Below, piece after piece: positions 26,928 to 35,636 of a stretch of DNA of 64,000 nt. The position numbers and the translations under genes are program-made. Positions within the stretch are counted from its first letter, which is position 1, and each line of letters opens with the position of its first letter. The notes beneath the pieces are model-generated. The model saw only the letters and a list, made by a program, of their open reading frames with translations. It ran no database searches and was not told the origin of the DNA. Source of the DNA: Cryomorpha sp963836915 (GTDB taxonomy: Bacteria > Bacteroidota > Bacteroidia > Flavobacteriales_D > Cryomorphaceae); contig CAWILH010000002.1 in assembly GCA_963836915.1 (NCBI GenBank), positions 3,348,001 through 3,412,000 on the forward strand, given 5' to 3'.

Positions 26928-28623
26928 ATTTGGTTGACTTTTGCTGAAAAGCAGAAAATGCAAGAGCTAGGAACATGACCAGACCGCAGCCGATCATATT
27001 GAAATAGAGATAGGAGATGGCATCTTTAAACAGAATAAATATGGCTATCACCGATGCCTGCGATAGGAGGGCTGCAATAAAAACAGCCCGCGAACCGACC
27101 TTCTTCAAGAAAAAGGCTACCAGAAAAATTCCCAGTATAGTTCCGTAAAAGATACTTCCCAAAATATTTACGGCTTCAATGAGATTTTCAAAAAGGTCGG
27201 CAAATATCGCAAAACTGACCGCCACCAGTCCCCATCCGGCAGTAAGCCATTTTGAAGCCTTCACATAATGGGCCTGACTTGCATTGGGCTTGAGCACCCG
27301 CTTGTAGAAATCGACGCTCGTAGTAGAACCCAGCGCATTCAGTTCTCCCGCAGTGCTCGACATCGCAGCCGAGATAATAACGGCAAGGAGCAGCCCCACC
27401 AGTCCCACTGGCATAAAGTTCAATATGTACATGATAAATACGTAGTCGGAGTCCTTCTGTGTATTTTTCGGAAACTCGGAGATTACCAATTCTTTCGCAT
27501 CTCTGCGGAGGGATTGAGATGTTTCTGCAAGCTCATTATAAGCTGCTGCGGCAGTGTTTATGGTCTCTTCATCTTTTGACTCAAAGGCATCAATCAACGT
27601 GTGGGCAGCCGCGCTTTTGGCTAGATGGTTCTCATCATGTCTGGACTCCAGGTCTGATATCAGATCGGCCTTTTCAGTATTTTTTATTTGCTCCAGCGAG
27701 GTTTCGTCAAAGAGTATGGAATGCTCTTGAAATTGAAAAAAGACGAAAACCAATACTCCCGTAAGCAAGATAAAAAACTGCATAGGGATTTTAAGGACGG
27801 CATTGAACATCATTCCCATTCTGCTTTCGCGAACAGAACTGCCACCGAGATAGCGCTGCACTTGGCTTTGATCGGTTCCGAAATAAGAAAGCGCCAGAAA
27901 GAACCCACCCGTAATTCCCGACCAAAAAGTATAGCGCTCGCTAAAATCAAATGAAAAGTTGATCGCATCAGTCTTGCCAGCTTTTCCTGCCAATTTTAGG
28001 GCATTTATCAAGCCTACATCTTCGGGTAGATTGTGGATGATGGTTCCAAAAGCGATGGCCATTCCAATAAGAATAATGCTCATCTGCCATTTTTGCGTCA
28101 AGCTAACGGCCCTTGTACCACCCGATACAGTATAGATGATGACTAGAATGCCAACTACGAGAATGGTCAAGGTAAGATTCCAGCCGAGCACTGTAGAGAG
28201 CACGATGGCCGGCGCATAGATCGTGATACCGGCAGCCAGGCCGCGTTGCACCAAGAATAAAAATGCTGCCAAGAGTCTGTTTTTTAAATCGAACCGGCTT
28301 TCCAGATATTCATAGGCCGTGTATACCTTCAGCTTATAATAGATAGGGATAAAAACGGCCGAGACTACAATCAAAGCGATAGGGAGCCCCAAATAATTCT
28401 GCACGAAAGCCATTCCCGAATCGAAAGCCAAGCCGGGAGTGCTCAAAAAAGTAATAGCGCTAGCCTGAGTGGCCATGACAGAAAGGCCAATGGTGCCCCA
28501 TTTTAGTGAATTGTCACCTAAAAAATAGCTATCTATATTTTTGTTTTGGCGGCCTCGCCAAGTTCCATAGGCCACTATGCCTAGCAGGGTGGCGGCCATG
28601 ACTGTATAATCTATCCAAGTCAT
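26926..28623 (-). CDS. Sodium:solute symporter (SSS family)
   Basis: A 565-aa transporter of the SSF/SSS (LeuT-fold) family with about 13 membrane segments. Characteristic stretches are TWRGRQNKNIDSYFLGDNSL at the first loop, GLSVMATQASAITFLSTPG, DQSQVQRYLGG and ISAAMSSTAGELNALGS (the Na2-site serine/threonine region). A cytoplasmic or periplasmic insert of about 100 residues lies near 320-410. The substrate is unknown. Its ATG overlaps the stop of a 41-aa membrane peptide as ATGA, and a PIG-L deacetylase gene lies upstream, so all three should be translated from one message. Confidence 0.9.
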   Translation of the reverse strand: MTWIDYTVMAATLLGIVAYGTWRGRQNKNIDSYFLGDNSLKWGTIGLSVMATQASAITFLSTPGLAFDSGMAFVQNYLGLPIALIVVSAVFIPIYYKLKVYTAYEYLESRFDLKNRLLAAFLFLVQRGLAAGITIYAPAIVLSTVLGWNLTLTILVVGILVIIYTVSGGTRAVSLTQKWQMSIILIGMAIAFGTIIHNLPEDVGLINALKLAGKAGKTDAINFSFDFSERYTFWSGITGGFFLALSYFGTDQSQVQRYLGGSSVRESRMGMMFNAVLKIPMQFFILLTGVLVFVFFQFQEHSILFDETSLEQIKNTEKADLISDLESRHDENHLAKSAAAHTLIDAFESKDEETINTAAAAYNELAETSQSLRRDAKELVISEFPKNTQKDSDYVFIMYILNFMPVGLVGLLLAVIISAAMSSTAGELNALGSTTSVDFYKRVLKPNASQAHYVKASKWLTAGWGLVAVSFAIFADLFENLIEAVNILGSIFYGTILGIFLVAFFLKKVGSRAVFIAALLSQASVIAIFILFKDAISYLYFNMIGCGLVMFLALAFSAFQQKSTK

Positions 28624-28745
28624 TGGGTGAACTTGGTAAAGAGAACCATAAACAGGGTAAAAGCCAAGAACCAGACGAGCACTAAAAGGTATACACGTTT
28701 CCAGTTGGTTTTAGCTGGTGGCAAACTATTATCGGGTACGCTCAT
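28620..28745 (-). CDS. 41-aa single-helix membrane peptide coupled to the symporter
   Basis: A short frame starting at ATG 28745: MSVPDNSLPPAKTNWKRVYL followed by LVLVWFLAFTLFMVLFTKFT and a final Gln. One transmembrane helix of about 20 residues follows a basic, Trp-containing N-terminus. Its TGA overlaps the symporter ATG (ATGA), and its own start lies 2 bases after the PIG-L stop, so the spacing alone argues that it is a gene. Small partner subunits are known for some SSS transporters, but I do not recognise this family; a role in stabilising or regulating the symporter is inference. Confidence 0.7.
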   Translation of the reverse strand: MSVPDNSLPPAKTNWKRVYLLVLVWFLAFTLFMVLFTKFTQ

Positions 28746-28747
28746 TC

Positions 28748-31246
28748 TTAATCTACACTACCATCTTTATTTCCTAAAGCCAATATATTGGCCAACAGTC
28801 GATAGGCACCGGGCACTCCAGCGGGCAACTCCCTGAAAAACGAAATTCCTGAGTACACAAAGTTTCCTTTGCCATAGCTAGCTACCAATAACCCACCTTC
28901 GCGGGGCGGCTCTTCGGGATCGTGCCAAGAAATGATCGGGGTAAAATGACTGTCCCATTCACCGGCAAAGTATAGGCCGCGCTCCTGCACCCAATTTTCA
29001 AAATCTGCTTCAGTAATCTTATTTGGAGTATTAAGCACTTGGTGGTCAGGAGCCAAAAATGTGGCCAACGCATTCTCATCTGTCACGCGCTCCCGCGAGA
29101 GTCCTAATGGGTAGGGGCCAAAATCTTCAAATTTTAATCCACGCGAGGTATTGTACTGCACCAACCAAAGTCCGCCTTCTTTTACATAATTATTCAAATT
29201 GGTATTGGCATACTTGAGTTCTTCGCGGGTATTATAGGCGCGTATTCCGGTCACGATGGCGTCGTATCTACTTAAATCGCCCGATGTAAGTACTTCCGCC
29301 GGGATGCTTTCCACCTGATATCCCGCCGCACTGAGATATTTGGCCACATCATCGCCAGGGCCATCGATATATCCTACCCGCTTTACTCCGCCCGTGTTCA
29401 ATTCAATGGGCACGAGCTCTATGGCAGCTTCCTTCAGAATGATCTGAGATGGAATATGGTCGTAAACTATTTCTTGTAAGCTCATGGCCGATTGCATCGC
29501 AAGGTCTTCAGCGTTTTTAAAATTGACCACGGCTTTTCCAGGTTTGGCATTTGCAGAAGCGGCTATTTCAAAAGCTATTAAGGCAGAAGCCCCCTTCTCT
29601 GTAAGTGTTATAATTTGGCTTTCAGGTTCGGCGCTCCACCCGTTTGGAAGGTTGAGACTTACGGTAGTATTCACGCTGTCGGAATAATTGGTCACTGTTA
29701 TAAATACGCGCTTGGCGTTTTTTCCGGCGGCGATCAGCACATCTTCTGAGAAATTGGCGGCCAGCGCCGGCACCACGTAGCAAGGACTGAAGAGAACTGC
29801 CTTCGCTGGATCAACCATTTTGTAATTTGCCGGAAAGGCTTTGTTAAAGATATAGCCGCCCAAGTCGAATTCCAGATTTATGCTCAGGGGTGGATCATTC
29901 TCTGCCTTCCCCAAAAGGTTATAATCACTTACCGCATACATCGTCTCGTAAGGTGCTCTTAGCCAATAAGGATTACTATAGTCTTCGTTCTTTGAAATGT
30001 TTAGTTTCACTTCTTCCGAGAATAGCTGATTAAGCAGAAGCGGTTTTTCAAAGCGCCATTTCTGATCTTTTCGCGATGCTTCCACTACCGATAGCTTTAC
30101 GCCAGAAGTATTCACGATGTTGATTCGTGCATTTACAGCTGAGCCCTGCGTTACATAGCGCTCTTCGGTATTGATTTCTACGGTCAATCCTGCTAGTTTT
30201 AGCAAGATGCTATGGAGCTCTTCGAGTTTTTGGACGGCAAAACTCGTTTTGCTTTTACTAAGGTCTTCGGCGGCTGAGCGAAGTGTTTCGATGGACTTAC
30301 TTGGAACTTTAAAATCAAAATTATTTATGGCTTTTGCAATAGCATCGCCCGTGTCTTTTAGACCTAAACTGCTCCAAGACTTATCAATCCCGTTGGTAAG
30401 TGAATTGCCAGGCTCTACCTTGCTACCTTTCACGTATTTCAGGTATTCCATTTGTTGACCATAGGGAAAGTCGCTTCCAAAACCTTGGCTGCGGTGCTGA
30501 CTGCGTGCCCGAGCTGCCATCTGTGCATAGGTCTCACCCAATAGATTATTTGGCGTACCCACATCTATTCGAATGAAATCATCTGAGTTTTGAGCCTGTT
30601 CTTCGAGGTCTTTGATCCACCACGAACTCGTGTTAAAATACAATCGCTCCGTTTGCCATACTTCCACTAAAGCCAATTGTTCTGGAAATGCGTTGGTATC
30701 GGCAGCAAGGTCAAAAGCTTCTTCGGCCAGAATAGCGCTGGCTTCGTGGTGCCCATGCCCCGCATAATTAGAAGGCGGGAACCTCGTGACTATCACATCT
30801 GGTCTAAACGTCCGAATCGACCATACCACATCAGCGAGTACATCCTGTCGGCCCCATTTCTCAAAGCTTTCTTCGGCAGACTTGCTATAGCCAAAGTCTA
30901 CCGCCCGGGTAAAAAACTGCTCCCCACCATCAATTGCGCGCGCGCCCAGAAGCTCTTGAGTGCGGAGCACGCCTATGCCTGCACCTATTTCGGTTCCGAT
31001 CAGGTTTTGACCACCATCGCCACGGGTGAGCGAGAGATAGGCTGTGCGTAGGTGAAGCTCATTCTCAAAATACGAAATAAGTCTAGTGTTCTCATCGTCT
31101 GGGTGCGCCGCCATATAGAGCACCGTTTTTACGGTGGCGAGTTTTTCTAGCTCGTGATATAATTCCGAAGATGTGTAGGTGGAAGGGAATTGTGCTTTTA
31201 GTGAAAATCCAAAAACACTTAATAGTACAATAAGTAAGAATCGCAT
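28748..31246 (-). CDS. Secreted PIG-L family deacetylase, multidomain
   Basis: An 832-aa protein with a signal peptide (ending near FSLKAQF). The PIG-L/LmbE domain (about residues 25-230) shows the zinc motif MAAHPDDENTRL, LSLTRGDGGQNLIG and the further histidines of YAGHGHHEAS. A helical linker follows, then a NEW3/CARDB-like beta sandwich (about 500-590). The C-terminus (about 600-830) resembles a GATase-like fold (YDAIVTGIRAYNTREEL). PIG-L enzymes remove N-acetyl groups from amino sugars. With a symporter in the same operon, uptake of a released sugar or acetate-related product is plausible but unproven. Confidence 0.87.
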   Translation of the reverse strand: MRFLLIVLLSVFGFSLKAQFPSTYTSSELYHELEKLATVKTVLYMAAHPDDENTRLISYFENELHLRTAYLSLTRGDGGQNLIGTEIGAGIGVLRTQELLGARAIDGGEQFFTRAVDFGYSKSAEESFEKWGRQDVLADVVWSIRTFRPDVIVTRFPPSNYAGHGHHEASAILAEEAFDLAADTNAFPEQLALVEVWQTERLYFNTSSWWIKDLEEQAQNSDDFIRIDVGTPNNLLGETYAQMAARARSQHRSQGFGSDFPYGQQMEYLKYVKGSKVEPGNSLTNGIDKSWSSLGLKDTGDAIAKAINNFDFKVPSKSIETLRSAAEDLSKSKTSFAVQKLEELHSILLKLAGLTVEINTEERYVTQGSAVNARINIVNTSGVKLSVVEASRKDQKWRFEKPLLLNQLFSEEVKLNISKNEDYSNPYWLRAPYETMYAVSDYNLLGKAENDPPLSINLEFDLGGYIFNKAFPANYKMVDPAKAVLFSPCYVVPALAANFSEDVLIAAGKNAKRVFITVTNYSDSVNTTVSLNLPNGWSAEPESQIITLTEKGASALIAFEIAASANAKPGKAVVNFKNAEDLAMQSAMSLQEIVYDHIPSQIILKEAAIELVPIELNTGGVKRVGYIDGPGDDVAKYLSAAGYQVESIPAEVLTSGDLSRYDAIVTGIRAYNTREELKYANTNLNNYVKEGGLWLVQYNTSRGLKFEDFGPYPLGLSRERVTDENALATFLAPDHQVLNTPNKITEADFENWVQERGLYFAGEWDSHFTPIISWHDPEEPPREGGLLVASYGKGNFVYSGISFFRELPAGVPGAYRLLANILALGNKDGSVD

Positions 31247-31269
31247 CGAGAATTTTACCGGTTAAATGG

Positions 31270-31277
31270 CAAATATA
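31270..31277 (-). promoter_or_regulatory. -7 box of the PIG-L/symporter operon
   Basis: The minus strand reads TATATTTG, an exact TAnnTTTG match, 24 bases ahead of the start codon at 31246. Confidence 0.5.
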
Positions 31278-31305
31278 ACGAGAACAGAATGAAATAATAC
31301 TTTCT

Positions 31306-31890
31306 TTAGAGTGGTCGCTCTGAAGTGACCATAGACTTTAAACCTTGCTCATTTGCGCAGAACACTTTGAGCCTATCTATCTGATCATCGGTGAGAAAAG
31401 CTTCCCCATCAGGGTCGATTCCTTTGCAGAAATTCCCAAAATTCAATGGTTCAAAGCTCGTGTTAAATGATTCTAAAGTAACGTAGAAGGAAGAACCGTC
31501 GCGGTCTTTCTTTCGCTTCAGCGTATACTTTTCCACCATTAGGTTTAAGGATTGATTGGGTCGGAATGATTTTACCATACCATTATCAATATCCTCAAAA
31601 TCACCTTCTTTATTCTCAACGCGTATGACCGTTTTGGTCAGTACATCAAGGTTTTCAGAGCTATTGGCGCAAGGCTCTTGCTGACAATATTCGTAACAGG
31701 CCTGTTCGAAAAACTGAGCTGTATCAAGGGCTGAAGGTTCAGTCTGGTTATCGAAATGTGGGGATTCAAGACTGGAGCGTTCAGTCAAGCTCATGTCCGA
31801 ATTTAAGCCGTCTACGGCAGTGATTCCTGCTGACGCCAGTAGGATGACAATCACTGAAAAGAAAAATATTTGACGGCTTTGGCTATTCAC
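31306..31890 (-). CDS. Hypothetical membrane-anchored or exported protein
   Basis: A 194-aa protein I do not recognise. It has a hydrophobic N-terminus (FFFSVIVILLASAGITAV) that could be a signal peptide or anchor. Then comes an acidic, Ser-rich linker and a region with four cysteines (EQACYEYCQQEPCANSS, FCKGIDPDG). IRVENKEGDFEDIDNG and VEKYTLKRKKDRDGS suggest beta strands. It lies 118 bases downstream of folA and could be read from the same message. The cysteines suggest an oxidising, extracytoplasmic setting. Confidence 0.6.
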   Translation of the reverse strand: MNSQSRQIFFFSVIVILLASAGITAVDGLNSDMSLTERSSLESPHFDNQTEPSALDTAQFFEQACYEYCQQEPCANSSENLDVLTKTVIRVENKEGDFEDIDNGMVKSFRPNQSLNLMVEKYTLKRKKDRDGSSFYVTLESFNTSFEPLNFGNFCKGIDPDGEAFLTDDQIDRLKVFCANEQGLKSMVTSERPL

Positions 31891-32008
31891 GGCCTAAAAA
31901 TAGATAAAAGATTATGATCTGCCCAGCCTTTACAGCAAAAGATTTTTACGGTAAGCTAAGCACTTCTTAAAGAACGGACTGGCCTTAAAAAATGTTGCCT
32001 TTCGATAG

Positions 32009-32512
32009 CTATATCTTCCGTTCATACCGAATAATCCTAAACGGATATGCGTGCTTATTGTCGCGTGGATGGCTCGAGATGAGATGGGCTTCCCAGTCAT
32101 TTTTGTCATATTTGGGGAAGAAAGCATCGGCTTCAAAGGCTTCGTCGATTTCTGTGAGATACATGGTATCAATGATGTTTTTGTCGAGTGCTTCTTGGTA
32201 AATCTGCGCACCGCCTATGATGAAAAGCTTTCTGTCGCCGCTTGACTTGCGCACCCCTTCTTTTAAGCTGCTGGCCAGTATACATCCAGCGGCTTCATAT
32301 TCTTCATTGCGGGTGAGCACTATGTTCTCCCTTCCTGGCAATGGGCGGTACTTATGGGGTATGGACTCAAAGTTTTTCCGCCCCATCAATACAGTGGCCC
32401 CTTGGGTGGTCTCTTTAAAGAAACGCATATCATCGGGCAGGTTCCAGATCAGGTCATTGTCTTTTCCGATAGCGCCATTTTTGCCCAGGGCAGCGATTAG
32501 GTAGATTTTCAT
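32009..32512 (-). CDS. folA: Dihydrofolate reductase
   Basis: A 167-aa enzyme of normal length. It opens MKIYLIAALGKNGAIGKDND, has IWNLPDDMRFFKETT (active-site Asp), GATVLMGRKNFESIP for NADPH binding, and KLFIIGGAQIYQEAL. It reduces dihydrofolate to tetrahydrofolate with NADPH. Its ATG lies one base after the thyA stop, so the two form a thyA-folA pair: folA regenerates the cofactor that ThyA consumes. Confidence 0.97.
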   Translation of the reverse strand: MKIYLIAALGKNGAIGKDNDLIWNLPDDMRFFKETTQGATVLMGRKNFESIPHKYRPLPGRENIVLTRNEEYEAAGCILASSLKEGVRKSSGDRKLFIIGGAQIYQEALDKNIIDTMYLTEIDEAFEADAFFPKYDKNDWEAHLISSHPRDNKHAYPFRIIRYERKI

Positions 32513-32513
32513 G

Positions 32514-33308
32514 CTATACGGATATGGGTGCCTTGATATGCGGCATGGGGTGATACGCTAAAAGCTCAAAATCGCCAAACGTAAAATCAAGCAAGTCCGT
32601 GATATCGGGATTGATTTTCATTTTGGGTAGGGATCTGGGCGTGCGCTCCAATTGCTCTTTCACCTGCTCAAAATGATTGGAGTAGATATGTGCATCGCCA
32701 AAGCTATGTACGAATTCGCCAGGCTCTAACGCGCATACTTGCGACACCATCATGGTAAGCAAGGCGTAGGATGCAATATTAAAAGGTACCCCTAAAAAGG
32801 TATCGGCGCTGCGCTGGTAGAGTTGGCAGCTCAGCTTTCCATCGGCCACATAAAATTGGAATAGGGCGTGGCAGGGGGGCAGCGCCATCTCATCAATCAG
32901 AGCCGGATTCCAAGCGCTTACGATATGCCGCCGGCTGTACGGATTCTTTTTGATAGAGTCGATCACATTGGCTATCTGATCGATATGCCCGCCATCAGGT
33001 GTGGGCCAGCTTCGCCATTGCGAGCCATACACAGGGCCCAGCTCGCCATTTTCATCAGCCCAGTCATCCCATATCCTAACGCCATTTTCTTTGAGATAGG
33101 CAATATTGGTTTCCCCTTTTAAAAACCAAAGGAGCTCATGGATGATGCTTCTCAGGTGGAGTTTTTTGGTAGTCACCATCGGAAAGCCATCTTCTAAGTC
33201 AAAACGCATCTGATAGCCAAATACACTTCGTATTCCCGTTCCGGTTCTATCTGGTTTATCCACTCCATTTTCCATGATGTGGCCGAGCATGTCGAGATAA
33301 GCTTTCAT
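32514..33308 (-). CDS. thyA: Thymidylate synthase
   Basis: A 264-aa ThyA of standard length. The nucleophile Cys is in ALPPCHALFQFYV. Other hallmarks are RTGTGIRSVFGYQMRFDL, LWFLKGETN, WDDWADENGELGPVYGSQWR, QLYQRSADTFLGVPFN (dUMP phosphate grip) and HIYSNHFEQV. It methylates dUMP to dTMP using methylenetetrahydrofolate. It has its own -7 box and is followed directly by folA. The presence of ThyA means ThyX should not be needed. Confidence 0.98.
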   Translation of the reverse strand: MKAYLDMLGHIMENGVDKPDRTGTGIRSVFGYQMRFDLEDGFPMVTTKKLHLRSIIHELLWFLKGETNIAYLKENGVRIWDDWADENGELGPVYGSQWRSWPTPDGGHIDQIANVIDSIKKNPYSRRHIVSAWNPALIDEMALPPCHALFQFYVADGKLSCQLYQRSADTFLGVPFNIASYALLTMMVSQVCALEPGEFVHSFGDAHIYSNHFEQVKEQLERTPRSLPKMKINPDITDLLDFTFGDFELLAYHPMPHIKAPISV

Positions 33309-33328
33309 ATGGCTATTTCAATTTTTTT

Positions 33329-33336
33329 CAAAGTTA
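33329..33336 (-). promoter_or_regulatory. -7 box of thyA-folA
   Basis: The minus strand reads TAACTTTG, an exact TAnnTTTG match, 21 bases before the thyA ATG. Confidence 0.55.
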
Positions 33337-33520
33337 AGGATTGCAGGATGATGGTCGGGGCAATGTTGAAAAAAGAAGGCCAAGACTTAATAGAGTTTAG
33401 TCTGATAAAAAGACTTTGATCAAGGGTGTTTGGTTTTGGGCTGATCGTATTCTTGAGTTTTGGACTGCTGAGAATTCGAGTCGCCTTAAGCTTTAAGGAT
33501 ACAGCTGGGAAGGGTCTGCT

Positions 33521-34921
33521 TTATAAAAACATCCCTACCAGCGCGGCGGTAAATAATGAAGCCAGCGTGCCACCAATCAAGGCTTTCACGCCCAGCTTTG
33601 ACAGAAGTCCTTTTCTGGAAGGTACGAGCGCACCTATACCACCGATCTGGATACCGATGGAGGCGAAATTGGCAAAACCACAAAGGATATAAGTGGCCAT
33701 GACCATGGACTTGGTATAGACGAAACCACCCGAAGCCTTTAGTTCACCAAGTGTTACGTAAGCGTAAAATTCATTTAATATGGTTTTTTCCCCGAGCAAT
33801 TGACCTACCAAGACGATATCTTCCGATGGTACCCCCAAGAGCCAGGCTATGGGTGCGAACAGAAATCCGATGATGAACTCTAGGGTGAACTTATCATAAA
33901 TCGTATGGGACGAAATGATAGCATTCAGGCCGGTCCAATCACCGATCTTATCACCAAGAATATAATTTGCCATATAAATGAAAGCAGTGAAAACCAATAG
34001 CATGGCGCCTACGTTGATGGCTAGCTTAAGCCCGTCGGTCGTGCCATTGGCTATAGCCTCTAGCGCATTGCTCCCCGGCTTGGTCTCATCAAGCTTCATG
34101 TCTTTTCGATAAGATTCTGTCTCGGGCACCAAGAGCTTGGCAGCAATCACTGCAGCTGGCGCCGACATGAGCGAAGCGGTAAGGAGATGTTGCGCAAATA
34201 CAATTCGCTCGGCATCGCTGTCACCGCCCAAGAAGCCGATATAGGATGCCAGCACACCGCCGGCTATCGTGGCCATGCCACCGGTCATCATGCACATCAT
34301 TTCGCTGCGGGTCATTTTATCGAGATAGGGACGGATGAGCAGAGGAGACTCCGTTTGACCCAAAAAAATATTGCCCGCGGCCGAAAGGCTCTCGGCACCC
34401 GAAAGTTTAAGGGTGTACTTCATGATCCAAGCGAAAGCGAACACCACCTTCTGCAGTACATTCAAGTAATAGAGCAATGCGGTAAGCGCCGAGAAGAATA
34501 CGATGGTAGGAAGAATCCTAAACGCAAAGTTGAGCAATCCCGGCTTCACTTCTCCATCAGTAAAATTTCTAAAAAGAAAGTCGGAGCCGAAGTCGGTAAA
34601 GGATATTATCCTAACAAAACCTTTTGATATATAGGCAAATACATCACTGAAAAAAGGGACTTTCAGAATAAGGATGGCCAAAAGGAGTTGAAGCACAAGC
34701 CCCTTTGCGATGAGCGGCCATGAGATAGACTTTCTCTTTTCACTCAAAAGCCATCCCAATGCCAGTAAGAAAGCGATACCCAGAAGGCCTCTTAATATTC
34801 CTTCCAGCGTAGTGGTACCTTCAAATTTTAATGCTTGGCCGGCGTTTTGGGCATAAACCAAAATGGGAAGGGTGAACAAGAAACCAGTTGTGATGCCAAG
34901 GCGAAGGGCTAGCGCTTTCAC
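33521..34921 (-). CDS. Concentrative nucleoside transporter (NupC/CNT family)
   Basis: A 466-aa membrane protein of the CNT family. It has an N-terminal hydrophobic leader (residues 1-25, ending VYAQNAGQ) and then the CNT body: GKTESPLLI-type motif seen as IFLGQTESPLLIRPYL, then MTRSEMMCMMTGGMATIAGG, NEFYAYVTLGEL and GFANFASIGIQIGGIGALVP. These proteins import nucleosides with Na+ or H+. It starts 3 bases after the bifunctional nuclease stop, so the two are cotranscribed. Its product would feed the deoxynucleoside kinases encoded further along. Confidence 0.9.
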   Translation of the reverse strand: MKALALRLGITTGFLFTLPILVYAQNAGQALKFEGTTTLEGILRGLLGIAFLLALGWLLSEKRKSISWPLIAKGLVLQLLLAILILKVPFFSDVFAYISKGFVRIISFTDFGSDFLFRNFTDGEVKPGLLNFAFRILPTIVFFSALTALLYYLNVLQKVVFAFAWIMKYTLKLSGAESLSAAGNIFLGQTESPLLIRPYLDKMTRSEMMCMMTGGMATIAGGVLASYIGFLGGDSDAERIVFAQHLLTASLMSAPAAVIAAKLLVPETESYRKDMKLDETKPGSNALEAIANGTTDGLKLAINVGAMLLVFTAFIYMANYILGDKIGDWTGLNAIISSHTIYDKFTLEFIIGFLFAPIAWLLGVPSEDIVLVGQLLGEKTILNEFYAYVTLGELKASGGFVYTKSMVMATYILCGFANFASIGIQIGGIGALVPSRKGLLSKLGVKALIGGTLASLFTAALVGMFL

Positions 34922-34924
34922 CGA

Positions 34925-35521
34925 CTAATTCTCTTTGCGCTTGTTGAGCTCGTCCCTTAGCTTTGATGCCTTTTCGTAGTCTTCTTTATTCAGTGCGTCG
35001 TCCAGCATCTCTTCCAGCTCAGCCACACTCGGTTGCGAGGTCGACTCAGCGTCAGAAAAAGCTTCGGCGGCCACGGTGGTTTCGCCTTCCGATTCAAAGT
35101 CGCTTTCTTCTTCGTCTAAAATGATTCCGGCCGAACCCAAAATAAAATCATGGGTGTAAATGGGCTTCATGCATCGCAGTGCGATGGCCACTGCGTCGCT
35201 AGAGCGGGCATCGATCTCAAGTTTTTGATTTCCCTGCCGGGCAATGATCTTGGCAAAGAAAATACCTTCTACCAAATTATAAATGAGCACCTCATCGAGC
35301 TGGATTTCAAAGCTGTCCAGAAAACTCTTGAAAAGGTCATGCGTGAGCGGCCTGCTGGGCGTCATCTTTTCGAGCGGTATGGCTATCGCCTGCGCTTCTG
35401 CACCGCCTATAATGATAGGGAGCCGTCTCTTACCGTCCTTTTCTTTTAGGATGAGCGCATAGGCCCCCGTCTGGGTTTGGCTGTAGGAGAGACCGACTAC
35501 TTTTAGTTCAATTTTATCCAT
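34925..35521 (-). CDS. Bifunctional nuclease family protein (DUF151) with UVR motif
   Basis: A 198-aa protein. Residues 1-130 are the DUF151/BFN domain (VVGLSYSQTQTGAYALIL, LPIIIGGAEAQAIAI, LEIDARSSDAVAIALR). An acidic linker of about 40 residues follows. The C-terminus has a UvrB/UvrC-type helical pair (ELEEMLDDALNKEDYEKASK LRDEL region). DUF151 proteins are reported to have DNase/RNase activity in plants and are widespread in bacteria, with unclear roles. It is upstream of and probably cotranscribed with the nucleoside transporter. Confidence 0.88.
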   Translation of the reverse strand: MDKIELKVVGLSYSQTQTGAYALILKEKDGKRRLPIIIGGAEAQAIAIPLEKMTPSRPLTHDLFKSFLDSFEIQLDEVLIYNLVEGIFFAKIIARQGNQKLEIDARSSDAVAIALRCMKPIYTHDFILGSAGIILDEEESDFESEGETTVAAEAFSDAESTSQPSVAELEEMLDDALNKEDYEKASKLRDELNKRKEN

Positions 35522-35560
35522 TCAGCGATTGAGAAGCGTTTATAATTCACAATAAAGCGG

Positions 35561-35591
35561 CAAAAATAAGTTTGATTCAACTCAAATCAAA
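35561..35591 (-). promoter_or_regulatory. Bacteroidota promoter for the BFN/nucleoside transporter operon
   Basis: On the minus strand TTTG (35591-35588), 19 bases, then TATTTTTG (35568-35561): an exact -33/-7 pair, 39 bases ahead of the start codon. Confidence 0.75.
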
Positions 35592-35636
35592 GTTAAATCA
35601 AATCAGTTTTGAGCTTTCTAAGCTAAGAAAAACGAA

